Made by a program: the position numbers and the translations under genes | The notes under the pieces: model-generated | The model's database searches: none | Told to the model about the DNA's origin: nothing | Seen by the model: only the letters and a program-made list of their open reading frames with translations | Shown here: positions 1-7,340 of the stretch, one piece after another | Layout: the number at the start of each line of letters is the position of its first letter | Position numbering within the stretch: position 1 is the stretch's first letter | From: AC-69 sp046728055 | GTDB taxonomy: Bacteria > Actinomycetota > UBA4738 > HRBIN12 | DNA length: 12,109 nucleotides | Direction: 5' to 3' | Assembly: GCA_046728055.1 (NCBI GenBank) | Contig: JBKPDU010000067.1 | Coordinates: forward strand, 1 to 12,109

Positions 1-19
1 GCCGCTTCGGGCCATGCGA

Positions 20-157
20 TCATGTCCGAAGTTCACCCGACTCATTGGCCAGGTCTCGGGCGAGGATCACGGCCTGTCCCCGATCCCGCACGTGAAGCTT
101 GTTAAGGATGTGCCAGACGTCCGTCTTGGCGGTGCTCTCTCCGACGAACAGAGCATC
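20..157 (-). pseudogene. 3' remnant of a LuxR/NarL-type response-regulator gene
   Basis: Read on the minus strand, this stretch encodes 45 residues and a TGA stop. They match the last two helices of a LuxR/GerE helix-turn-helix: a D-A-L-F-V-G-E-S-T-A-K-T run, then DVWHILNKLHVRDRGQAV and a short tail. In the family the usual form is 'IA-ALFVSE-TVKTHV-ILAKL-VRDR-QAV', so the recognition helix and the following helix are recognisable. Upstream of the Asp-Ala-Leu the similarity stops: the next codons (R-S-G-G-R-P-T) do not look like the LSxREIA part of the domain, and 16 codons further up the frame hits the stop of the haloperoxidase gene. There is no start codon or receiver domain, so this is a decapitated fragment, probably left by a rearrangement between about 157 and 205. 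It cannot make a working regulator. Family assignment is fairly safe; the original partner kinase is unknown. Confidence 0.6.
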
Positions 158-205
158 GGCGGTGGGTCGCCCGCCAGAGCGAGCCCACCGCCGAGACTCC
201 TCGCC

Positions 206-1594
206 TCAGCCCGTCGGCCTGAAGTAGTGCCTCTCCATATACCGGGCGACCTTCTTCCCGAGCACGGCACCCTGCACGTCCGCGGTGCGGAAGTGGATCC
301 CACCCCAGACGCGTGCGTCGATGATCTCCTTGAGCGCGTCCGAGAAGCGGTCGAACCGCCTGGCCGGACACGGTGCGGGAGAACACTTGTTGCTGACTGC
401 CGTGAAGGGGACCTTGTCGGTGCCGAAGAACGCCTGCAACGCGTGCACGGTGGCTCCGCTGACGCAGGTGTGACCCGCGGGGTGGTCTGGGAAGCCGGGC
501 GTGACGAGCGGAGGCCCGGAAACGGGAACGGACGGGTCGAAGAGCGGCAGCCAGTTCGCATCGGCCTGGGTCGCCCGGTTCCCGTCGCCCGCCGCCTCCC
601 GGATCGCGGTGATCGGCCGCCAGAAGCTCCAGTAGGCCTTGTCGTTCCAGCACCCGATCGACCCATCGGCCGCCGCGAGGTTCGTCATGGCGAACAGGCG
701 TGCGCTGTCGACGATGTCGAGCCCGCGGCTCATTGCCAGCGCGCGGTAGACGCGGTTCCAGATCGCGGGCCCGCTGTCCTGCCAGAAGATCGCCGCCGCC
801 GTCTGGTCAGCCGTGCGCTTCGTGCTCGTGAGCGAGCCGAGCTGCTTCACCTCGTTGAAGTCCTCCGCGTACGCGGTGCTGGTGAGCGCGTTCGGGCCGT
901 CCGTGCGGAGCATCTCAACGTTCGGGACGAGGAACGGCCTCACGAAGCCCACCCACGCCGCCGGGTCGCGAGCCACGATCCCCGTCGGACCCTGCGGCGG
1001 GGCGAGCCGCCACTCGCCCGGGTCGAAGCCCTCGGTGAACGTGAAGCTGCCGCCGCGACCGTCGTTCTGCCTGGCGGTAAGCATGGTGGCCGCAGCTGCC
1101 TCGCCGACCGCGATCCCGCCCTCTTTCGCAGGTCCGTTGGGCACATTCGCGAGTGACGCGTCGTAGAGGGGCTGGAGCGTCGATAGCTGCGCCGGGAGCA
1201 GGCCGACCAGCGGAGGCGTGCGATCAGGGAAGCCGACGAGCACGCGGAATGCGGCGGTCGCGGCCGCGGCCTCCTTCGAGTCGCCTGAACTCGCGGGCGG
1301 TGCGACGAGATACGGCTGGTGGCCGCCATCGATCGCATTGACCGCGTCGTAGGCGGCGCCCTGCACCATCGCCAAGCTGAGCACGGCGGCGTGCGGCGGC
1401 TGACCGGCGCCCTGTGGCGGCGGTGCCATGACCGCGGTCGATGCGATCGCGTTCCACTCGATCGCTGTGTTCGTCGCCAGCTGCCCGCGCGCGGACGGGG
1501 GAAGCCCCGCGAAGGCGAGCAGCGCCGCCGCCAGCCAGACGGTCCTCGCCAGCGTCACGGGCATCGTCCTTCGTTGCTCATGTCTCATTTCCAT
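206..1594 (-). CDS. Exported vanadium-dependent haloperoxidase / PAP2-like protein
   Basis: This 462-residue protein belongs to the vanadate-dependent haloperoxidase branch of the PAP2 phosphatase superfamily. These enzymes use peroxide to oxidise halides, although many bacterial members are uncharacterised and may be phosphatases. The three-part vanadate/phosphate site is visible: Lys319 and Arg326 in K-x6-RP (WRPITAIR), the central H-P-A-G-H with Gly374 and acid-base His375, and Arg428 with His434 in RVWGGIH. The usual PSGH serine is Ala373. A signal peptide fits the N-terminus: basic start (RHEQRR), hydrophobic LAAALLAFAGL, then a likely cut after SARG. I chose the ATG at 1594 because GAGGAGGGG lies just upstream; the ATG at 1588 is equally possible by spacing, and the one at 1618 lies above the ribosome site. 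Two Cys near residues 404-409 could form a disulfide outside the cell. It is monocistronic, with only a regulator remnant downstream. Confidence 0.88.
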   Translation of the reverse strand: MEMRHEQRRTMPVTLARTVWLAAALLAFAGLPPSARGQLATNTAIEWNAIASTAVMAPPPQGAGQPPHAAVLSLAMVQGAAYDAVNAIDGGHQPYLVAPPASSGDSKEAAAATAAFRVLVGFPDRTPPLVGLLPAQLSTLQPLYDASLANVPNGPAKEGGIAVGEAAAATMLTARQNDGRGGSFTFTEGFDPGEWRLAPPQGPTGIVARDPAAWVGFVRPFLVPNVEMLRTDGPNALTSTAYAEDFNEVKQLGSLTSTKRTADQTAAAIFWQDSGPAIWNRVYRALAMSRGLDIVDSARLFAMTNLAAADGSIGCWNDKAYWSFWRPITAIREAAGDGNRATQADANWLPLFDPSVPVSGPPLVTPGFPDHPAGHTCVSGATVHALQAFFGTDKVPFTAVSNKCSPAPCPARRFDRFSDALKEIIDARVWGGIHFRTADVQGAVLGKKVARYMERHYFRPTG

Positions 1595-1596
1595 GA

Positions 1597-1605
1597 CCCC
1601 TCCTC
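1597..1605 (-). promoter_or_regulatory. Ribosome binding site of the haloperoxidase gene
   Basis: The minus strand reads GAGGAGGGG, then TC, then the ATG at 1594. It decides against the upstream ATG at 1618, which has no such motif. The short spacing leaves the ATG at 1588 (two codons on) as a rival start. Confidence 0.6.
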
Positions 1606-1671
1606 TTTCGCTGGCCATGAGCGGTCGTCGGATTCCGGTCCACAGTCATGTGCTTCACATTCGCTCGCCTT

Positions 1672-1690
1672 TCACGCCACGTGATGTGGC
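1672..1690. promoter_or_regulatory. Overlapping palindromes upstream of the haloperoxidase gene
   Basis: Two inverted repeats overlap here: TCACG-cca-CGTGA (1672-1684) and GCCAC-gtgat-GTGGC (1676-1690). A smaller one, CACA-gtca-TGTG, sits at 1641-1652. They lie about 50-95 bases upstream of the ATG at 1594, where a regulator could bind. I could not place a convincing -10/-35 pair, so the operator role is a guess. Confidence 0.25.
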
Positions 1691-2020
1691 TTTGAGCGCT
1701 TCGCCTCTCGGTCATCGGGCCCTCCCCGCGCTTGCAGACTGGACAGGTGGGCCAGGGCGCACCGGTCCCGGTGGCAGCGGTGTCCGCCCAATGGGTCTGA
1801 CGGTCAGCGACCCAAGCCGGCCCGGGCCCTGTTCAGGGATCTTCACCCCCTCTGGTGGAACTTGAACGACTCCACGACCGGCGCAGCCTGGTCGACTACA
1901 TCGTCGAAGTGGAACCCTCCCCCCAACTTGGACTCTCTCGCCCCGAACCGACGAGTCATATCGGGCTATACAAGGAGGCCAAGCATGGGATTGTTGTGTC
2001 CGAGGCTTTCGCGCGCATCC
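1691..2020. other. Gene-poor stretch between haloperoxidase and transposase remnants
   Basis: No convincing gene. One weak forward frame from a GTG at 1855 has no ribosome site and runs antisense to the transposase scrap at 2021-2161. The stretch contains a 21-bp imperfect palindrome at 1793-1813 (GGGTC-TGAC-g-GTCA-gc-GACCC) preceded by TGTCCGCCC; this looks like an insertion-sequence end or a transcription stop but cannot be assigned. Confidence 0.35.
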
Positions 2021-2161
2021 TCAAATTGGGGCAGGCGCAGCGGAAAAAAAGAGAAAGCCTGCCTGGGCGAGCACCCGGATGCCCTCCCGGAGCGCATCGA
2101 CGTCATCTTGCTCGAGCAGCTTGCCGACGAACGCCGTGATGTCCAAGCTTGGGCTGGCCAT
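2021..2161 (-). pseudogene. N-terminal fragment of an IS256-family transposase
   Basis: From the ATG at 2161, with an AGGAGG four bases upstream, the minus strand encodes 46 residues. The first 34 (SLDITAFVGKLLEQDDVDAL then REGIRVLAQA) match the conserved opening of IS256-type mutator transposases, where the same phrase 'VD-LREGVRVLAQALMELEV' occurs. After LAQA the sequence changes to an unrelated phenylalanine-rich tail and stops at 2021. The DDE catalytic domain is absent, so this is a dead scrap. The intact ribosome site indicates that the 5' end of the old insertion sequence is preserved while the remainder was deleted to the left. Its upstream side (2162-2232) may include the old terminal repeat, which I cannot delimit. 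Confidence 0.6.
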
Positions 2162-2232
2162 CGTCCCTCCTCATCCGACTTCTGCTGTCGTTGAGGATGG
2201 CGGTGGCCACCTACGTTGGGGTGGACCTTCGC

Positions 2233-2478
2233 TTACGAACTCCACCCCGAATCCACCACGTCCCGGGACGTTAACTCGGCCGACCGGCCTTGCGCGAGAG
2301 CAACCCTCACCTGATGACGTAGGACGAGGATTTCGACCTCGCGATCGCGCGGGTCTCCGTTGGAACCAGCGAGTCGTAGCAACCCGCGCAGGATCAGGCA
2401 CAGGATCGAGAAGTACACCAGCGTATGTAACGGAATCAGTGCGATGGTGCATGGAACGAGAGTTTCCGACCCCTTCAC
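2233..2478 (-). pseudogene. N-terminal fragment of an integrase-type (rve) transposase
   Basis: The minus strand encodes about 81 residues. They contain a hydrophobic lead (LVYFSILCLILRGLLRL) followed by D-R-E-V-E-ILVLRHQVRV and a trailing SAELTSRD. This is the typical front end of actinobacterial transposases with an rve integrase core, which usually begin with a short membrane-like helix, then 'EILVLRHQL-VLRRQ', then 'R-R-LRP-DR-LLA'. The part after RHQVRV has slipped relative to that pattern, and the frame stops at 2233, before any catalytic residue. It is therefore a truncated, decayed copy. It lies just right of the IS256 scrap and on the same strand, which suggests that one element inserted into the other or that both were deleted together. 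The true start codon is uncertain. Confidence 0.5.
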
Positions 2479-2507
2479 CCCGACTCCCAGTCCAGCTACC
2501 GCCGTCG

Positions 2508-2513
2508 TACGCT
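2508..2513 (+). promoter_or_regulatory. Candidate -10 box of a leaderless promoter for the cyclase gene
   Basis: TACGCT ends six bases before the ATG at 2520, so transcription would begin at or next to the start codon. No Shine-Dalgarno motif precedes that ATG, which fits leaderless translation, common in actinobacteria. No clear -35 box is visible. Confidence 0.4.
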
Positions 2514-2519
2514 TTGCCC

Positions 2520-5500
2520 ATGCTCACGTGCCAGAGCTGCGGTCAGGAGAACCCAGACGCCTTCCGCTTCTGCGGCGGCTGCGGCGCTGTCCTGGCGCCC
2601 CCGCGAACGCGGGAGGTACGGAAGACCGTCACCGTCCTCTTCGCAGACGTCACCGGCTCGACTGCGCTCGGCGAGCACCTCGACCCCGAGTCGTTTCGCC
2701 GCGTGATGGTGCGCTACTTCGACGCTGCTAGGACATGCCTTGAGCGTCACGGGGGCACGGTAGAGAAATTCATCGGCGATGCCGTCATGGCCGTTTTCGG
2801 CGTGCCGACCGTGCACGAGGACGACGCCCTCCGCGCCCTCCGCGCCGCGGCCGAGCTGCGCGAGGAGCTCGCTTCCCTCAACGACGAGCTCGAGCGCGAC
2901 TACGGCGTCTCGCTGCAGCTGCGGACCGGCGTCAACACCGGCGAGGTCGTCACCGGCACTGAGGAACGCCTCGCCACAGGCGACGCGGTCAACGTCGCCG
3001 CCAGGCTCGAGGGAGCCGCTCAGCCCGGCGAGATCCTCATCGGGGAGCAGACGCTCCGTCTCGCACGCGGCGCGGTAGAGGTCAAGTCGGTCGAGCCGCT
3101 CTCGCTCAAAGGGAAGACGGAGCCTTTACCGGCGCACCGCCTCGTGCGGGTCGTCGAAGGCGCTCCTGCCTTCGGACGGCGGCTCGATGCCCCCCTCGTC
3201 GGGCGCCAAGAAGAGCTCGCGCAAGTTCGCGCAGTCTTCGAAGCGGCCGTCTCGGAGCGGGGATGCCGCCTCGTCACGGTGCTCGGTCCACCGGGAATCG
3301 GCAAGTCGCGGCTCGCCCGCGAGCTCGCCGCGGCGCTGGCCGACGAAGCGGCCGTTCTCTCCGGTCGCTGCCTCCCGTACGGCGAGGGAATCACGTACTG
3401 GCCGCTTGTCGAGATCTTCCGGGAGGCAGACGCCGAAGACGAGCTTGCCGCCGCACTCTCGGCCGTAGCGCCAGAGGAGATCTCTTGGTCTGTCCGGAAA
3501 GCGCTTGAGCGGCGTGCGCGCGAACGGCCGCTGGCCCTCGTCGTCGAGGACATCCACTGGGCCGAGCCGACGCTGCTGGACCTCCTGGAGCATCTCGCCA
3601 ACTGGACCCGCGACGCACCCGTCCTGCTTCTCTGCCTCGCGCGGCCGGAGCTGCTGGACGAGCGGCCGGCCTGGAGGGGGCAGTCGATTACGCTTGAGCC
3701 GCTCTCCCGCTTCGAGTCCGACGAGCTGATCGAGGGGTTCCTCGGCGGCGCTCAGCTCAAGGACGCTACCCGCACCCGGATCCGCGAGGTGGCCGGGGGG
3801 AATCCTCTCTATGTCGAGCAGCTGCTAGCGATGCTCGCCGAAGGGGGCGATCCCGAGCACGTGCCCCCCACGATGCACGCGCTCCTCGCGGCTCGCCTCG
3901 ATGCGCTTCCCGACGAGGAGCGCGACCTGCTCGAGCGCGCCTCCGTGGTCGGGCTCGAGTTCGAGTGGGACGCACTCGCAGAGCTCCATCCCGAGCGGCG
4001 CCGACCTTCCGGCGCGCACCTCGCGGCGCTCGTGCGCAAAGAGTTGCTCCGCCCACACGAGGCGATCGAGGACACCTTCCGCTTCCGGCACATGCTGATT
4101 CGCGACGCCGCCTACGAGCGCATCCCGAAGGAGCTTCGCTCCCACCTGCACAAACGCTTCGCCCGGTGGCTCGATGGCAGGGGCGAAGAGTTCGAGGAGA
4201 TCGTCGGCTACCACCTCGAGCAGGCTTTCAGCTTCCTGGCCGAACTGGGACCACTCGACGACCGGGCGCGGGCGCTCGCCGAGCAGGCCGCGGAGCCTCT
4301 CGCCGCTTCGGGAAGGCGAGCCTTCGCCCGCGGTGACATGCCGGCGGCGGCAAACCTCCTCGAGCGCGCCGCTGGCCTGCTTCCATCGGACGACCGGCGG
4401 CGCCTGGGCCTCCTGCCTTCCCTCGGGAGAGCTCTGAAGGAAGCGGGTCAGATGGAGCGCGCGGAGACGGTGCTGTCGGAGGCGGTCGAAGCCGCGCGCG
4501 TGGCGGGCCAGCGCGGCGTGGCCGCCGACGCCGCCGTCGCGCTCTCCTATCTCCGGCTCTACACGGCTCCTCTGGAGACGAGCGCCGGGTATGGGGAGGT
4601 CGGCCGCGAGCTGAACGATGCGATCCGTGTCTTCGAGGAGCTTGGTGATGAGGCGGGGCTGGCACGTGCCCTCAGTGTCGCCGGGACGCTCCGGTTCTGG
4701 CGGGGCGAGGCGGCTGGCGCGATCGAGGACCTTAAGCGAGCCGCAGAGTGCGCGCGCCGCGTGGGTGACCGGGCGGAGGAGGCAAAGAGCCTCCGCTTCG
4801 TGCTCGTTGCCACACTCTGGGGGCCGACGTCCGTGGACGAGGCTTGGGAGCTGGTTGAAGGGCTCCGCTCGCGCGCGGAGCCCAACCGGACGCTCGACGT
4901 GGACCTCCTACGGACACGCGCGCAGCTCGAGGCGATGCAAGGGCGTTTCGGAGCCGCCCGCGACCTGATTGCTCAGGCGAAGGCGTTGGCGAGAGAGCTC
5001 GGCCTCGATTTCATCCTCGCACACGGCGTCGCCCACCAGGCAGGCTACGTCGAGTTGCTCGCGGGCGACGCCGCCGCCGCCGAACGTGAGTTGCGCCCGG
5101 CCTGCGAGGCGCTCGAGCGGATGGGGGACTGGGGTTCCCTCGCGACCCTCGCGCCGGTGCTCGCTGACGCCCTCTTCGTGCAAGGACGCTACGAGGAAGC
5201 CCTTCGGCTGACGGAGCTCGCCGAGCGCCTCGCGCCGTCCGAGGATGTCGAACCGCAGATTGCGCGCGTCCAGGCGAAGCTGCTGGCCCGCCGGGGCGAT
5301 CTCGAAGAGGCCGAGCGACGGGCCCGCGAGGCGGCGGCTCGCGCCGCGCGCACCGACCTTCTCGATGACCGCGCCCAAGCGATGGCCGACCTCGCAGAGG
5401 TTCTTCGCCTCGCGGGCCGGCCGGAGGAGTCGGCGGCCGCCACTCAGGAGGCGATTCGACTCTACGAGCAGAAGGGGAACATCGCCGCCGCGGCGCGCGT

Positions 5501-5531
5501 GGTTGGCGCCTCACTTCCCGCACCTCGGTGA
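2520..5531 (+). CDS. Class III nucleotide cyclase with AAA ATPase and TPR domains
   Basis: A 1003-residue cytosolic signalling protein of the cyclase-AAA-TPR type common in actinobacteria. Residues 4-21 form a zinc ribbon (C-x2-C-x10-C-x2-C). Residues about 35-205 are a class III cyclase domain: metal-binding Asp43 (LFADVTGST) and Asp87 (KFIGDAVMAVFG), purine-contacting Lys83, and transition-state Asn158 and Arg162 (VNVAARLE). The residue seven before Asn158, normally Asp in adenylate cyclases, is Leu151. Residues about 230-560 are an AAA/STAND-like ATPase with Walker A GPPGIGKS at 256-263 and Walker B LALVVEDIHW near 340. From about 590 to the end the chain is alanine- and arginine-rich helical pairs of TPR type. 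I start at 2520 because the zinc ribbon begins there; 147 further codons upstream lack similarity and overlap transposase remnants. The likely role is ligand- or protein-gated cyclic nucleotide production or scaffolding; the signal is unknown. Confidence 0.9.
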   Translation: MLTCQSCGQENPDAFRFCGGCGAVLAPPRTREVRKTVTVLFADVTGSTALGEHLDPESFRRVMVRYFDAARTCLERHGGTVEKFIGDAVMAVFGVPTVHEDDALRALRAAAELREELASLNDELERDYGVSLQLRTGVNTGEVVTGTEERLATGDAVNVAARLEGAAQPGEILIGEQTLRLARGAVEVKSVEPLSLKGKTEPLPAHRLVRVVEGAPAFGRRLDAPLVGRQEELAQVRAVFEAAVSERGCRLVTVLGPPGIGKSRLARELAAALADEAAVLSGRCLPYGEGITYWPLVEIFREADAEDELAAALSAVAPEEISWSVRKALERRARERPLALVVEDIHWAEPTLLDLLEHLANWTRDAPVLLLCLARPELLDERPAWRGQSITLEPLSRFESDELIEGFLGGAQLKDATRTRIREVAGGNPLYVEQLLAMLAEGGDPEHVPPTMHALLAARLDALPDEERDLLERASVVGLEFEWDALAELHPERRRPSGAHLAALVRKELLRPHEAIEDTFRFRHMLIRDAAYERIPKELRSHLHKRFARWLDGRGEEFEEIVGYHLEQAFSFLAELGPLDDRARALAEQAAEPLAASGRRAFARGDMPAAANLLERAAGLLPSDDRRRLGLLPSLGRALKEAGQMERAETVLSEAVEAARVAGQRGVAADAAVALSYLRLYTAPLETSAGYGEVGRELNDAIRVFEELGDEAGLARALSVAGTLRFWRGEAAGAIEDLKRAAECARRVGDRAEEAKSLRFVLVATLWGPTSVDEAWELVEGLRSRAEPNRTLDVDLLRTRAQLEAMQGRFGAARDLIAQAKALARELGLDFILAHGVAHQAGYVELLAGDAAAAERELRPACEALERMGDWGSLATLAPVLADALFVQGRYEEALRLTELAERLAPSEDVEPQIARVQAKLLARRGDLEEAERRAREAAARAARTDLLDDRAQAMADLAEVLRLAGRPEESAAATQEAIRLYEQKGNIAAAARVVGASLPAPR

Positions 5532-6053
5532 ACCGGTAGGTGAGCCGGTCGGAACGTGAAGGGTGCATATATTCAGATCATGCCGCTGACCTGGGGGTCG
5601 TTCGTTCTGCCCGTCATGGACAGGCACCCTGGCTCACGATGCGACTAGATCTAGCCTGGTGAGCGGCGGGGCTCGCCATCCAAGCCTTGAGTGCTTGAGA
5701 CTCAACAGGGCGTTGAGTTGGGTTTCGGGCTTGCTCGAGACCTTGTGGCCATGCCCAGTCCACATTAGGACCGATCGTGAATGGGCAGGTCGCGGGCGTG
5801 ATCAGAGTCTCTACGCCCTTCAGGCGCATGCTGCGGACGATCAGGGTAGAAGCAGGTAGAAGATGGAGAACAGCACCGCGGCATCTTTGAGGGAAACGCG
5901 CGTCTGGGCGCGAGCAAGATTTTCGACCCCTTCAGGCAATCGTGTCTGATCCCTGTCCCGCCGCGCGGCCAATGCGGGGCCAGTGCCCTCAAGACCCACT
6001 CTGAATCGCGGTTCAACGAAGCAGAAAAGTGCCTATGACCTGGGACTTTGGGA
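5532..6053. other. Intergenic stretch between cyclase and IS481 element
   Basis: No supported gene in 522 bases; short frames on both strands lack ribosome sites and family likeness. Structure present: a weak hairpin ACCGG-CCGGT right after the cyclase stop (5532-5549), a 10-bp palindrome CTAGATCTAG (5645-5654), a perfect hairpin at 5700-5718, and a near-repeat CCCTTCAGGC at about 5817 and 5930. Confidence 0.5.
5700..5718 (+). terminator. Hairpin, possible transcription terminator
   Basis: ACTCAAC-agggc-GTTGAGT is a perfect 7-bp stem with a 5-base loop, followed by TGGGTTT. It lies about 170 bases after the cyclase stop. The tail is only partly T-rich, so termination is uncertain. Confidence 0.35.
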
Positions 6054-6068
6054 TCGTGCCCCCGGGAG
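6054..6068. repeat. Left target-site duplication of the IS481 element
   Basis: TCGTGCCCCCGGGAG is repeated exactly at 7341-7355, flanking the insertion sequence on both sides. Fifteen bases is at the top of the range known for the IS481 family. The preceding A at 6053 also matches but probably belongs to the element's right end. Confidence 0.75.
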
Positions 6069-6119
6069 TGCGCGAGTTCACCGGATAGTGGACACATGTG
6101 TCGGAGCATCGTGGACACC
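6069..6119. repeat. Left end of IS481 element: two tandem binding blocks
   Basis: The outer block 6069-6098 ends in GTGGACACATG; the inner block 6099-6119 reads TGTCGGAGCATCGTGGACAC plus C. The GTGGACAC core occurs twice here, 23 bases apart, and recurs inverted at the right end. These are likely transposase binding sites. Confidence 0.6.
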
Positions 6120-6135
6120 TTCATGGGGGTCCGCG

Positions 6136-7284
6136 ATGGAGCTGGCGCGGTACGTGGTCGAGGCTGTCGTGCTGGAGGGCCGGAGCTACCGGGAGGTCGC
6201 CCGGGCCCATGGCGTGTCCAAGAGCTGGGTGGGCAAGCTCGTAGGCAGGTACCGAGCCGGCGGGTACGAGGCGATCGCACCACGTTCCCGGGCACCCAAC
6301 ACGATCCCGCACCGCACGAGGGCTGAGCTCGAGGACGAGATCGTCGCCCTCCGCAAGCAGCTCTGCGACCTCGGGCTCGATGCGGGTGCGGAGACGATCC
6401 ACCACCATCTCGGTCTGCGTCACGACCACGTGCCCTCGGTGTCCACGATCTGGCGGGTGCTCCGCCGACGCGGCTTCGTCACCCCCCAGCCGCACAAGCG
6501 ACCCCGCAGCTCATGGATCCGGTTCGAGGCCCAGCTGCCGAACGAGTGCTGGCAGTCCGACGTCACGCACTGGCGGCTCGCGAACGGGACCGAGGTCGAC
6601 ATCTGCAACCTCCTCGACGACCACTCGAGGCTCGCGGTGGCGAGCCGGGTGATGGGCGTGGCCACGGCGCCGAAGGTGCTGGAGGTGTTCCGGCAAGCGG
6701 GTGCACGCTGGGGGTTCCCGGCGGCGCTGCTGACGGACAACGGGTGCGTGTACACGACCTGGCACCGGGGAGGGCCCAACGTGATGCAGGCCGAGCTGCT
6801 CCGCCTGGGGATCGACTACCGGCACTCCAGGCCCTACCACCCGCAGACCTGCGGCAAGGTGGAGCGGTTCCACCAGACGCTGAAGGCGTTCCTGGGCCGC
6901 CAGCCGAAGGCCACGACGATCGGCGAGCTCCAGCGGCAGGTCGACCGGTTCGTCGAGTACTACAACCACATCAGGCCGCACCGCTCGCTCGCCAAGCGAT
7001 CGCCGCTTCAGGCGTTCGGGGCACGAGACAAGGCACGACCGTCCGGACCGAGGATCGAGATCGGCGGCGCCCTCAGGGTGCGTCGTGACCGGATCGACAA
7101 GAACGGCAAGGTTACGCTTCGCCACCGGACGAGGCTTCACCACATCGGCGTGGGTCACGCGCACAAGGGCAAGCGGGTGATCCTGCTGGTCGACGACCTC
7201 GACGTGAAAGTGCTGTCGGTCGACGGCGAGATGCTACGCCACCTCACGCTTGATCCGAACCGCGACTACCAGCCGCAGGGATGA
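6136..7284 (+). CDS. IS481-family DDE transposase
   Basis: A 382-residue transposase that cuts and joins the ends of the surrounding insertion sequence. Residues about 10-45 form a helix-turn-helix (GRSYREVARAHGVSKSWVGK) for end binding, followed by a second winged or homeodomain-like segment to about 130. The rve/DDE core follows: Asp142 in WQSDVTHW, Asp201 in LLTDNGCVY, and Glu243 in HPQTCGKVERFHQ. The 'YHPQT-GKVERFHQTLK' and 'YN-IRPHRSL' phrases are hallmarks of IS481/IS3-type enzymes. The C-terminus ends in LTLDPNRDYQ, usual for this group. I chose the ATG at 6136 because it opens the helix-turn-helix and lies inside the element; the frame continues upstream to 5983 but crosses the left end and target duplication. 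All catalytic residues are present and the frame is unbroken, so it may still be active. Confidence 0.92.
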   Translation: MELARYVVEAVVLEGRSYREVARAHGVSKSWVGKLVGRYRAGGYEAIAPRSRAPNTIPHRTRAELEDEIVALRKQLCDLGLDAGAETIHHHLGLRHDHVPSVSTIWRVLRRRGFVTPQPHKRPRSSWIRFEAQLPNECWQSDVTHWRLANGTEVDICNLLDDHSRLAVASRVMGVATAPKVLEVFRQAGARWGFPAALLTDNGCVYTTWHRGGPNVMQAELLRLGIDYRHSRPYHPQTCGKVERFHQTLKAFLGRQPKATTIGELQRQVDRFVEYYNHIRPHRSLAKRSPLQAFGARDKARPSGPRIEIGGALRVRRDRIDKNGKVTLRHRTRLHHIGVGHAHKGKRVILLVDDLDVKVLSVDGEMLRHLTLDPNRDYQPQG

Positions 7285-7286
7285 CG

Positions 7287-7340
7287 CGTGTCGTCTACGA
7301 TGCGCCGACACATCCGTCCACGATGCGCCGACACATCACA
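7287..7340. repeat. Right end of IS481 element: two tandem binding blocks
   Basis: On the plus strand the 20-mer gtcYacgatgcgccgacaca occurs twice, at 7293-7312 (Y=t) and 7316-7335 (Y=c), 23 bases apart. Read inward from 7340 the end is TGTGATGTGTCGGCGCATCG, and the outer copy matches the inner left block at 19 of 20 positions (6097-6116). Confidence 0.7.

Larger units (their letters stand above)
6069..7340 (+). mobile_element. IS481-family insertion sequence, apparently complete
   Basis: A 1272-bp element with one transposase gene, ends starting 5'-TG, related inverted ends, and a perfect 15-bp direct repeat on each side. Each end has two tandem blocks. The outer 30 bases (6069-6098 and the complement of 7311-7340) agree at 18 of 30 positions, most strongly at GTGGAC..ATG. 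The inner blocks begin TGTCGG[A/C]GCATCGT at 6099 and at the complement of 7310. An intact frame, recognisable ends and an undecayed duplication point to a recent insertion. The target was the 3' end of a tRNA-Arg fragment. Confidence 0.75.

Noticed and set aside
14..1156. Long plus-strand frame (380 codons) over the haloperoxidase
   Set aside because: A high-GC shadow with a repetitive Arg/Asp composition; the minus frame contains all vanadate-site motifs.
1855..2139. Plus-strand frame with a YKEAKHGIVV phrase resembling multiheme cytochromes c
   Set aside because: No CXXCH haem motif, no ribosome site, and the second half is antisense to the IS256 transposase scrap; similarity is too short to support a gene.
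5614..5829. Minus-strand frame of 71 codons
   Set aside because: No ribosome site and no recognisable motif; it overlaps the hairpin at 5700-5718.
6053..6068. Left copy of the 16-base match read as a second attachment core
   Set aside because: It sits exactly at the left end of the IS481 element, and 15 of the 16 bases are explained as a target-site duplication; it shows no other tRNA-like sequence.
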